From: Phytophthora colocasiae | Lineage: Eukaryota > Oomycota > Peronosporomycetes > Peronosporales > Peronosporaceae | Length of the DNA stretch: 64,000 nucleotides | Direction: 5' to 3' | NCBI GenBank assembly: GCA_018806915.1 | Contig: JAGKQI010000091.1 | Coordinates: 3,038,001 to 3,102,000 of the forward strand | Shown here: positions 10,736 to 20,565 of the stretch, in pieces | How positions within the stretch are numbered: the stretch's first letter is position 1 | Layout of the letters: each line of letters begins with the position of its first letter | The notes under the pieces: generated by a model | The model's database searches: none | What the model saw: only the letters and a program-made list of their open reading frames with translations | What the model was told of the DNA's origin: nothing | Translations under genes and position numbers: made by a program

Positions 10736-11194
10736 TGTAACGGGGTTACACGTACAAGTGGTTGTACCACTTGTAACTCTACCAGTTAGGATAACTGTTA
10801 GAGGTTGGAAATGGGCCTCAGACCTTGGTGTGCTGTACACACCAATGGATACATGGGCGAACCACATTATTGGATGGTTCGTGTGCATTTGTGCATATTA
10901 TTGGTAGAAAGTAACGGATTTCTACCAATCACTGAGCAGAGTTTCTGCCAACACACGTTGGTAGACCCTTTAGAAATAGATAATAAACAGTTTTAGGAGT
11001 TCCATAATTGGCTTATGCCAAATTCAATAACAGTTCTCATTTTTACGGTATTTTGCAGTTTAATTTAGTTATATTTGATTTAATTAAACTTATTTAAATA
11101 AGTATACTTAAATTAAGTCTATCTAATTGCACGCTTCCTCATACACGTAAGCGCACGTGTACGCCACCTAATAGGTCTAGGTAGACCTATTACA
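10736..11194 (+). repeat. 5' LTR of inverted copy A1
   Basis: The block begins TGTAACGGGGTTACACG and ends AGACCTATTACA. It is 459 bp and matches the LTR at 56138-56597 in inverted orientation. AGTGC, the complement of GCACT, precedes it. Two bases after its end TGGTAGCACTTTG may be the primer-binding site. The LTR holds perfect hairpins, for example ACAAGTGG/CCACTTGT near 10756. Confidence 0.85.
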
Positions 11195-11243
11195 CCTGGT
11201 AGCACTTTGTAGTCCGTCCCACGACCGACTGCAGTTCGTTCGT

Positions 11244-12230
11244 ATGGAGTCATACGAACGCGGGGTAGAGAACTCCCCAATGGATGAGGGATCCGCTGGG
11301 ACCCCTCAAATGTCCGTGACGCGCACGGACTGCGCCCACCTGTCTGATCCAGAGTGGGAAGCTCTTCAAAGACTTTCGCAAGTCATTGGAGAGGCGGCGG
11401 TAGCGACGATGCTTCGTACGCTATCGCTGACAGAGCAACACGGTGTTGCTCTGGGGTACATTGTTAAGGAGCAACGAGATGTTGCTGCCTCGGTTGCTTC
11501 CCCTAAGCCACGCGTGGAGTCGTTGAAACTCCACGTGAGTACCTACACGGGGAAGGAGGACGAGACCCTCCTTCGGTGGCTTGTCGAACTCGACACAGCC
11601 GTTGCGGCTCGACGTATCGTCGATCCGATGTCGAAGGTCGCGTTCGCCATGTCATGTCTTGGCGGACGTGCGAGGAGTTGGGCCTATGGGCGCCGACTCT
11701 CGGATCCTACGTGCTTCAGCACGTACGAGGTGTTCAAAGAGGAACTCAAGCTTGCGTTTGAGCCCTCGAAGAACGAGTTCAGATCGAGAGCGGAGTTTCT
11801 CGATCTGCAGCAGGGCAAGGATGATGTTCACACCTTTGCCCAGCGTGCTCGATACTTGGTATCGAACATAGTGGCCAACCCGATCGACGAGGCGACCAAG
11901 GTCGTCACGTTCATGAAGGGACTAAGAGATGGTCCCGTCAAAACATATCTCTTCCGAGAGTATCCGAATACTCTCGAGGAGGCAATCAGCCTTGCAATGC
12001 AAGAGGAGTTTAGCCGGCGTCAAGCTAAACTCCATGCGAACGCGCCGAAGCCGGCGCGTCCTGTTGTGAAGACGGGAGGTCCGGAACCTATGGACCTCTC
12101 GAGTGCTACGACTGCTGGTCAACAGCAGCGTAGGAACAGCAAGGTTCGATGTTACAAGTGTAGTAACATCGGTCACTATGCACGCGAGTGCACAGCGGGC
12201 GGGCGTTCAAAAAACGCCAAGGACCAGTAG
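11244..12230 (+). CDS. Gag of element A, inverted copy A1, intact
   Basis: The 328-residue ORF starts at an ATG lying inside a perfect 10-bp-arm hairpin (11237-11260). Residues about 90-255 are a Retrotrans_gag-like capsid region (WLVELDTAVAARRI, RSRAEFLDLQQGKDDVHTFAQRARYL, FMKGLRDGPVKTYLF). A CCHC zinc knuckle, CYKCSNIGHYAREC, lies near the C terminus. The protein would form the retrotransposon particle and bind RNA. It follows the LTR by 49 bp. The sister copy at 55123-56088 has lost the knuckle through a frameshift, so this copy shows the original form better. The coding sequence is full of short inverted repeats. Confidence 0.85.
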   Translation: MESYERGVENSPMDEGSAGTPQMSVTRTDCAHLSDPEWEALQRLSQVIGEAAVATMLRTLSLTEQHGVALGYIVKEQRDVAASVASPKPRVESLKLHVSTYTGKEDETLLRWLVELDTAVAARRIVDPMSKVAFAMSCLGGRARSWAYGRRLSDPTCFSTYEVFKEELKLAFEPSKNEFRSRAEFLDLQQGKDDVHTFAQRARYLVSNIVANPIDEATKVVTFMKGLRDGPVKTYLFREYPNTLEEAISLAMQEEFSRRQAKLHANAPKPARPVVKTGGPEPMDLSSATTAGQQQRRNSKVRCYKCSNIGHYARECTAGGRSKNAKDQ

Positions 12231-12365
12231 GCGCGGAGCGTCCTACTGGTGATGCAGTCTCGCGTGTCGAGCTTGGACACGCGACGATGAGGACTGCTGC
12301 CCCCCAGCGAGAAGGTTTCTCGCTGTAAGCTGCAAGATGACAAGCCAAACCTTGTCATCCTGAAC

Positions 12366-14426
12366 GTGATGTCGAAGAGAGCGAACTCTCTTCGTGCCCT
12401 AGTGGACTCGGGCGCGTCGAACAACTTTGTTCGACAGGGAAGTCTTCGAAGGCTTGACTTCGAAGAGGCCGACACGCCTCGCGGCGTGTTGGAGGTGCGG
12501 TTGGCAACAGGTGCCACCGTGAGGACTGAGAAGCGCGTAGTCCGTGTGCGCTTTTCTTACAAACGAAGGACGTTTGTAGAAGATCTTATCGTCTTGGATC
12601 TAGACGATAAGTTCGACTTGGTATTAGGCATGGCGTGGCTTGCACGGCATGACCCGGTGATCAACTGGGAGAAGCGTACGCTCGTACGCTTCAACAACAC
12701 ATGCGCGACAGAGAGCGATGGCCCTGTCAGTGCTGCACATGCACCGGCCGTTGCATGTGAATCCCCAGTTGAGGCAGCAGCGGCCGCCGCTGCCTCCGAT
12801 CGCCGCCCGAGAGTCGTTGTGAGAAAATGTGCGTCGACTCAGAAATCTGAGCCGAAGGGTCGCGGTCACATGAGTGATGGTCAGGTGAATGTGAATCACC
12901 TGACGCGTAAACATCTGAATGGTGTTTGTCACATGAGTGATGGTCAGGTGAATGCGATTCACCTGAGAGAAGGTAACATACCGGTATTACCGGTATCCTT
13001 GGAGGTACTTCAAGCCTCCAAGGGTCGCGCCGACGACGTCGCGTCAACTCTGGGAGTTGACGAAATAAATAATATTCGGGGAACCGAAAGGCGTGCGTCA
13101 GCTCTGGGAGCTGACGCCACTGGCGCGTCGCTGCTAGTTCTGGGAACTAGCGATCGTGCATCAGCTCCGGGAGCTGATGATGCGTGTACAGGCGAACGTT
13201 CGCTGCTAGTTCCGGGAACTAGCGATCGTGCGTCAGCTCTGGGAGCTGACGATATGTGTACAAGCGAACACTCGCTAGCGCAGTAAGCTAGCGAGAGCAC
13301 GTCGACTCCGGGAGTCGACGATGCGGTTGCTTCATCCGTAGTAGCGGGTGAAGTTGCTCCATCCGTTGTAGCGGATGGAGGCGCAGCGGTTCAGGGAACC
13401 GACTGCGCGGCAGGAGGTGCTGGCGGTTGCAAACGCCCAGCACCCGAACAACCTGCGTGCTCACGTGCAGCAGCGCTGCACGCGATGAGCGGCACTCAAG
13501 CAGGACTTGATAGTGCGAGTCAGCGGAAGGAATCCGCTGACGATTGCGATAACGTCCCGTCCAAGGTGCGATGCCTTGGACGTGGAGCACCTGGAGCCGG
13601 GCTCCATGGTAGATCTTCGCGGCGCAAGCTCAGGGAGCTGCGCGAGTCTCAGTCCGGGACTGAGACGGTGTATCTGCAGGGCAGACACCGAGTGTCGAGA
13701 CGTTGAACGTCTTGACACGTACTGGTACTGGGTTACAGTACCAGAGGATGCGGTTGGAGAATCCGCCGACGAGTGCGTCGGCGTTGACCGCACTTCCAAC
13801 GATGAGTTGGAAGCGCTTCGCACGAGACTTGTACGATGGACGCATCGAACAAATTTGCATTCTCTCGGATATCGAGAGAGTGGAGCGCGAGGCCGAAGAG
13901 CTGAAGCAGCTCGTCGTCGATGGGATCACTGAGGGTGATGACTCCCTCAGTGCGAAGACTAAGAAGCAGCGCTTCGAAGAGCAGAGTTGGGACTCGTTGA
14001 GGTCGAGTCCCTACTACGAAGTTCAGCGGGAGTACAAGGATGTACTCCCGGACGAGATTCCTTCGGAACTTCCGAAGGATAAGGGCGTACAGCACGAGAT
14101 TGATCTCGTGCCGGGCACGAAGTACTGTGTTACACGGCAGTGGCCACTGCCGCATGAACAAGTGCAAGCGATCGACGACTTCTTTGAAAGTCGTCGTCTT
14201 GCAGGTCAAGTGCGGGAAATCAAAGTCCCTGCACAGTGCTCCAACGTTCTGTGTTAAGAAACCACAGGGCGGCTGGCGCATCGTTCATGCGTATAACAAG
14301 CTGAACGATGCGACGATACCGGCGCAGACGCCGATACCGCGAAAAGATGTTATCATCGATTCGATGGCCTTGAGCACTATCTTCAGTGCTCTAGATCTGC
14401 GTGATGGATTCTATCAGATCCTATAA
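12366..14426 (+). pseudogene. Element A protease and start of reverse transcriptase, copy A1
   Basis: The ATG at 12366 begins MMSKRANSLRALVDSGASNN, a retropepsin active site (D-S-G), followed by VRLATGATVRTEKR and LVLGMAWLARHDPVINW, typical of oomycete Gypsy proteases. A TAA at 13284-13286 ends the frame where the sister copy reads GAA. From about 13703 the same polyprotein continues in other frames with a linker (LYDGRIEQICILSDIERV) and the RT start (HEIDLVPGTKYCVTRQWPLP), then after another frameshift near 14217 with KKPQGGWRIVHAYNKLND and SALDLRDGFYQIL. At 14426 the RT is cut off by a deletion. The site that holds element B in the sister copy is empty here (near 14214). Confidence 0.8.
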
Positions 14427-14487
14427 GTGGGTGCGCAAGTACGTCCGTGCTTGCGAGGTTTGTCAACGCGTGAAGACTGCGCACATG
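14424..14487 (+). pseudogene. Integrase zinc-finger fragment of copy A1 at a deletion joint
   Basis: Straight after the RT motif FYQIL the sequence encodes YKWVRKYVRACEVCQRVK, which in the sister copy lies in the integrase HHCC region near 16700 (minus). About 1.3 kb covering the rest of RT, RNase H and the integrase start is missing. After CTGCGCA at about 14485 the sequence leaves A1 and enters the 3' part of the minus-strand copy, so the two copies meet tail to tail here. Confidence 0.75.
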
Positions 14488-14538
14488 TCGAGGGCGCTCA
14501 CTGCCCCACGCACTGATCCGCCAGTGCGCACACCATGG

Positions 14539-15559
14539 ATGCCTACTGAGGCTGAGATCCATGACTGGTTCGGTGCAAGTTCACCACCGAACCCGATACT
14601 GTTGTACTCATGCAACAGTATCAACGACGACGACGTCGCCGCTAAGGTTGTCTTTGAGTCCGAGACTCAAAGACGCGACTACTATATCGGGCTCTTCCAC
14701 GAGCTCCGATACTATGCAGCGAAGAAGACTTCGCGCAAGAGCAAAGTGCCAGAGTGGCAGGCACTTTGTCAGTCGTGGAATGCCTTTGTTGAATACTTCA
14801 ACAAAGACCCGAAGGCATATCGCGAGCGCGTTGCTACGGCTCGCGATCGCTACTACACTTACACTACGCGTGGTAAGTGTGAACGCCTCCATGATCAGTC
14901 CATGGAAGCGGGGATCCCATGTGCCGTTCCCTTTGGCACACCCTGCCCGTGTTGCCAACCCTTGGCAACACGCCTCTCTGAAAGTGATCTCCTGGGGTAC
15001 ACGGTCGTCCGTGTACCCGATCACATCAAGGAGCTCCGTGGTCGTCTCGAGCCACGCGGAGCTCCGAGTGCTGTGGCTGACCGCAGCACTCCTCGTGCAG
15101 GGCTTACCCCTGCAAGTTGTGGTGCCCTCACCATTTCCGGAACGTCCTCCATCAGGACGTTCCGCGGCTCCCTCCAACGAATACGAAAACGAACCCCTTG
15201 AGAGTTCGTTCTCTTATGAGCCACGATCCGCTCCACAATCCAGCGGATCGCTCCACACGCGTCGCGCAACGGCGGCGGAGGGGGTGGGAACACTCCCTCC
15301 GCATGGTCAACGCTATGACCATGACGATTGCGCCCTGCACGATCGAGTTGCTGCGCTGGAGCAGACACAGAGCGCTGAGATAGCTGCTCTGAAGCAGGAG
15401 GTTCGTGTCCTCCGTGCTGAGGTCTGCGAGGCAGCTCAGACTGCCTCGAACCTCTCGTCCGGCCTTGGGACGAGAGTGAACCGGTTGATCGACCGTGTCG
15501 ACGGTCTCGAGAAGGCCTTCCAGGTCTCTCGCACTCCTCAGTCGGACTACCAACCCTAG
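14539..15559 (+). pseudogene. Antisense ORF candidate of element A (unknown protein with coiled coil)
   Basis: Relative to the minus-strand A element this plus-strand frame lies 3' of the integrase, the place where elements B and C carry an antisense ORF. It starts MPTEAEIHDWFGASS and reads LFHELRYYAAKKTSRKSK, then CPFGT-like Cys-rich residues (GTPCPCC). A frameshift around 15150-15180 leads into DRVAALEQTQSAEIAALKQE and VNRLIDRVDGLEKAF, a convincing coiled coil, ending at 15559. Protein composition looks genuine, but part of it overlaps the minus-strand chromodomain (15021-15722), so one of the two readings could be a shadow. I see no clear similarity to the B and C antisense proteins. Confidence 0.4.
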
Positions 15560-18216
15560 GTAGTCCGTGCTGCACGTACGGCTTCAACCGCCCGACGTAG
15601 AAGGTCGGGTGGAGCCTCATGCTGGACGGCCAGCCGGTACGCGTTGCCGTGCCGTTCAAGTACTTTGAACGGCCCAATGAATCTTGGAGCAAGCTTGCTT
15701 GCTCCAAAGTCAGACACTGCATGTCTAGGTAGGTTTTGTGTAGCTAACAAAACTAATGAACCCTTTTCGAATTCATTTGTGTTGCCTCTACCAACAGTAT
15801 CAGCGTTCAGCTTCTTTCGACCGACAGAAGCTGCAATAGCATCCTGGACAAACCGTATGACGGCTTGTCTTCGCTGGACAAAGTCTAGCGCACTCGAGCT
15901 GACTCCTATCAGCTTGTCGCCTTTGTCAGCAGCAGGCCCTGCCTGCTCGCTATCATCTCTCATGTCTGTGCCCGGCACAGACATCGCGCGCTCGTTTCTG
16001 CTCGAACGAGACGTCGCACGCGTCACCACAGCTGATAGTGTGCTGCTATCAGTTGCATTCTGCGGTTGTTCGGACGCAACCGTAGATCCTCTCCCACTTA
16101 AAAAGGAAGCTACTCCGCCGAGCATGCTCGGCAATCGTGGATGCCTCATGGCATTCACGTAGAACGGTGTATGCCCTGTCGAGGCATGCACCGAGTTGTT
16201 GATGGCAAACTCTGCCATCGGCAAGCACTCGCTCCAATGCGGGAACGAGTGAGCGTAGCCCTTCAGCGTGTCACCCAGTACGCGGTTGACACGTTCGGTC
16301 TGTCCGTCCGTCTGCGGATGATCCGCAGTCGACATTGACAATTGTGAACCAAGAAGTGTAAACACTTCTTGCCAGAACCGCCCTGTGAAGCGTGGATCAC
16401 GGTCCGACATAACGTCGAGCGGCATGCCATGGTGTTTGAACATGTCAACAAACAGTCGCGCAGTCTGAGCGGCTGTAACAGTAGCCGGGACGGCAGCAAG
16501 ATGAACCATCTTGCTGAATCTGTCCACAAAGACAACGATGCCCGTCCTCCGCTTGCTGTTAGGCGGAAGACCGAAGCCAAAGTCCATGGACATGGACTGC
16601 CAACACTCCGACGGAGTCGGTAGTGATTGAAGAGAAGCCTGCGAGAACTGCGCAGGCTTCACGCGTTGACAAACCTCGCAAGCACGGACGTACTTGCGCA
16701 CCCACTTGTACTGGTGGTGCCAGTAGAAGTCACGCGTGAGAAGAGTGTATGTCTTCTCACGACCCGGATGCCCTGCCGTGGGGGCATCGTGATACTCGAA
16801 CATGATCCTCAACCGGAGGTCATGATCATTCGGAGCGACAATGCGATCCGCATTGTCGTCTACTGCACTGTACAACAGTAGGCCTTCGTGTACACGATAG
16901 CGGTGTACACGAGCTCGAATATGAGGGGTTAGCTTCCGACGTGCCACGTCGGAAGGTGCTGCGAGGAACTCCAGCAGCCCCTTCGCGTCTGCATCCCTTG
17001 CATACGCGTTCTTCACGTCGTCAATCAACGTTGACGACGGCACACTTGTCCTCACGACGCCAACACAGTTGGCGTCGACCGTCTTTGTACTCCACCCGGA
17101 AGTTGTACTCCGCGAAGAAGGACAACCATCTCGCCATACGTTGCGAGATGTGCGGCGACTTAATCGCCGTACGCAATGATGCGTAGTCTGTATAGACCAC
17201 GAACGGTCTACTCCCAAGTAGATACACTCGGAACTTTGCGAGTGCATACTTCATGACAATGAGCTCCTTGTCATGTACGAGATAGTTACGCTCAGCTGGC
17301 TTCGGTTGACGCGATTGATAGTAGACTACACGATCACGCCCTTCGTGATCGTGTTGCATCACTGCACATCCGATTGCAAAGTCGGATGCATCGCACACTA
17401 CGTGGAATGGACGATCTTGGTCTGCCACGGCCAAGATCGGCGCTTCAGTCAAGCCCTGCTTGACTGCACCGAATGCATCCTTGCACTCGGTCGTCCAAAT
17501 CCACTCAGCTTCTTTCTTAAGAAGCTGTGACAACGGGCGAATCTTGCCCGCATAGTTGTCCGCGTACTTACACAAGTACGTGGCAAGCCCAAGGAACTGC
17601 CTCAGTTCCTTCACATTGGATGGCGTGGGCCATTCATTGATCACTCTGACCTTCTCTGGGTCAGGGCGCTACGCCGTCTTTCCCCACGAGACACCCCAGC
17701 ACGGGTATCTCGCTCGCCCCGAAGATACACTTCTTCAGGTTCGCATAGAGCTTATGCTTCCTCATAAACTCTAGCAGCTTCCGGAGATGCACCTTGTGCA
17801 TCTCAATGTCCGTCTTCCCGTTCACAGCCCGGCTGTGGACGAACACGTCGTCGAAGTAGCTCGGTGCGAAGTCGCGCACCGAGCGTAATAGATGTGTCAC
17901 GCATCTATTGAACGTCGCAGGGGCGTTCTTAAGCCCCTGTGGCATGACGAGCCACTCCCAAACATACCGCTTGGAGTGCTTACCGCAGTGAGAGGGATGT
18001 CCCTCTCACGCATGAGGATCTGATAGAATCCATCACGCAGATCTAAAGCACTGAAGATAGTGCTCAAGGCCATCGAATCGATGATAACATCTTTTCGCGG
18101 TATCGGCGTCTGCGCCGGTATCGTCGCATCGTTCAACTTGTTGTACGCATGAACGATGCGCCAGCCGCCCTGTGGTTTCTTAACACAGAACGTTGGGGCA
18201 CTGTGCGGGGACTTCG
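15021..18216 (-). pseudogene. Element A pol, 3' half: RT, RNase H, integrase, chromodomain
   Basis: On the minus strand, RT continues from element B's insertion site: DVIIDSMALSTIFSALDLRDG (18136-17897 region), then MPQGLKNAPATFNRC and SYFDDVFVHS, the catalytic YxDD box. RNase H follows (17644-17021: FHVVCDASDFAIGCAVMQHD, HDKELIVMKYAL). The integrase (17247-15556) has an HHCC finger (YHDAPTAGH ... CEVCQRVK) and DDE residues in SMDFGFG, SDRDPRF and GQTERVNR. A further frame (15722-15021) gives LHPTFYVGRLKPYV and a shortened chromodomain, IRWIVERIVAHKRT...FRIRWREP, that appears to lack the usual GYPPSxDTWE-type core. At least three frame changes make it non-functional. No second RNase H is present, unlike elements B and C. 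Confidence 0.8.
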
Positions 18217-18220
18217 ATTC

Positions 18221-19907
18221 TGTCGCGAAGTCGGTGAAACTTTGGTCGCGGAGCAGGGGCGTATAGTGAACCCTAGTTATACGACTACTGAAAAGGGGTT
18301 TTCAGAGCCGTACAACGGTAGGTTGGCGTGTGGTACCTTGCGGTATCCTCGTGGGTTCGTTGTCTTCGGAAATATGACCCTCGCCGGAGTCTGAGAATGT
18401 GTTATGAGGAGAAGTTGGTATTCCCTAGGAGTCTGGTGTCGGTATTCAGGAAATCCTTCCAGGAGCGTTCGGGAGTCGGAATCTCTGGGAACCAGAATGG
18501 TTTCCAGGAAGTCGGCAGTCGAAAAGAGGTTAATATACCAGAGAGAAGTCTGAAATCGGTGTCTGAATATCACAAATCCAGAACCGAAATACCTGACTTT
18601 CAGAGATAAACAACCAATATTCAGAGCTCGAAAATATACAAATATATACAGCCGTTCTTATTCTTTCTAGGCCCTTGAACGGTGGGCTAACACTCCAGGT
18701 CAACTAGGGAGACTTGCTACCAGACACCTGGTCTGTCTGGTATCCCTTTACGTTCGCGCACCACCCTCTAGTATAGAGGGAAAATATAAACCAATACAAT
18801 CGGCTATATATAACAGTCTACCTTGCACTCTGAAAACGACTGTCTAGTTTCCAGAGCCTGTCCAAACGAGCAATATGAAATGGGCTACCGCTAGAGACAA
18901 AACAAACGACCCAACTAGGATATGGAATAGGCAGGTCCTTTCAGGTCGCTACGTTACCTGATCTCCGCCTAAGGGGATTGAATAGGCGAGAGATCACACG
19001 GCAGCGATGCTTGGCGTGGCCTTGCAAACAGAAATACAACGACTTCTGGGTTACACGGCAAATTGAACTCTGTTTATCGTTTATCTTCCTCATAACTATC
19101 ATATCTTTCTGGTATTTCTCTTCTTCTTGTCATCTTTTGCGTCCTTTCAGCAGTCAGTCTTCATATGTCAGGTACACTTGGCTCTTGTATATATAAGATG
19201 TCTTGACTTGATCTCAGTATGCAGTCTGTGCAGCCGATCTCGATGGGTTAACAGGTAGAGACGTCATTACGGGGGATGTGCAGGTCAGTAATCACTTGAA
19301 TGCATGACTTGAACTTGGGTTCACTTGGTTTCAGTATGGTCTTGAATCTTCGGTGGTTTCAGAGTCTGGTATCCTGGTTTTCAGAGTCTGATATCACTTG
19401 GTTTTCAGAGTCTTGGTCACTCAGAGTTAGAGATACCAGAGTTTTGAGTAAGAAACCAGAGTACGGAGCACCAATGCTACAACGTACACAAAGATCTTGA
19501 AGGTTGCGCGGGTGCGCGGCGTCCGGCGCGCGATACTTGGTCTCTGCGGGTATATATTGTGAATCCTTGAACCATCCATCGTCGCGCTGGACGGTAACGG
19601 GATGAGGTCTCTCAGAGATACGTTCTTCTGAGAGACTTTCCGCCAGAACTTAGGCACTCATCGTCGGGGAAAGTCCGATGACCAGACAGAGTGTAGTTGA
19701 TCTTCAGAGTTGTGCACACTCTGAAGTACACTTCTGGTCCTTTGGGCCCCTTTACAGTCAGGCGAAGGTTTATCCACAATCTTCCACAGATGTCGCACGG
19801 GTGCGGCTGCGTCCCAAAGTCCCTTTCGCTTATAACCATAGTATAACCAATCACATCGTAACGTAACATCTGCCTGTCGCTCGAAAATCGGAAATAACAT
19901 CATGTCA
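18221..19907 (-). repeat. 3' LTR of element B
   Basis: On the minus strand it starts TGACATGATG at 19907 and ends CTTCGCGACA at 18221. It is repeated at 51303-52990 with few differences. It is rich in TTTCAGAGTCTGG-type words, especially 19330-19450. Confidence 0.9.
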
Positions 19908-19920
19908 ACCGCCCCTCCTG
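19908..19920 (-). other. Polypurine tract of element B
   Basis: The minus strand reads CAGGAGGGGCGGT immediately before the 3' LTR start (TGACATG). Purine-rich tracts at this position prime plus-strand DNA synthesis in LTR retrotransposons. Confidence 0.6.
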
Positions 19921-20068
19921 GTCACGATCCATCAGTGCGGAACTTTCTCCAAGCTGTGTATCATGGCCAGGCCTATCAAACATTCTGATAGACGGTTTTC
20001 AGAGCGTAGTGTAGCTGCAACTCTTTGCCAGTTGCCCGGTTTTCAGAGTCTCTGGTGCCCTGTCGCAC

Positions 20069-20480
20069 TGTAACGGGGTTACACGGCGCTGCGCGCCTTG
20101 GCTACAATAGGTGTGGTATACACCATCCAGGTCACAAGTCACAGATCCGTGTACAACACATAGTGTTTCTCACACGTCACATATGTAGCCAGTTGCTGGC
20201 TGTTAGCTCAGAGCCACACATTACATTTGATTAGGATTTAGTATGTTAGATACTAAATCCGTTACATTCAGGATTAGGGCAATAAAATAAATAAAAATCA
20301 GTTTGCATTTTACATAATTAGTGTTAGTTCCTTTATTATAGGGACACTGATTGTGAGAGTCCCGTATTTAGTGGACTACTTGGTTCTTGTATAGAACCGA
20401 AGGCTAGTGCCTTGCAAGCAGGACTCTACGAGTCAACCCAACTTCCTCTGTGCCGTGCACACCTACGCAGCCCCGCTGCA
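20069..20480 (+). repeat. Solo LTR of family D inside element B
   Basis: The 412-bp block starts TGTAACGGGGTTACACGG and ends CCCCGCTGCA, flanked by perfect 5-bp duplications CGCAC (20064-20068 and 20481-20485). The same block occurs inverted at 39964-40375. Its first 17 bases equal those of the element A LTR, so D and A are related. It holds perfect hairpins such as GGATTTAGTAT/ATACTAAATCC (20234-20260). Confidence 0.9.
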
Positions 20481-20565
20481 CGCACAGTCTGATTCTCTCA
20501 GACTCAGAAACTTTAATTTGACTCGCCCAACGGGCGATCATTTTCCAATCTCCGTCCTTTCGCCC

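Noticed and set aside
13042..13320. CRISPR-like array of spaced palindromes
   Set aside because: The units are hairpins inside a protein-coding linker of a eukaryotic retrotransposon, with no constant repeat and spacer pattern.
20407..20565. Extended start of the element B antisense ORF (MPCKQDSTSQPNF)
   Set aside because: These codons lie mostly within solo LTR D and recur in its other copy at 39801-40037, so they are LTR sequence; the ATG at 20566 is the better start.
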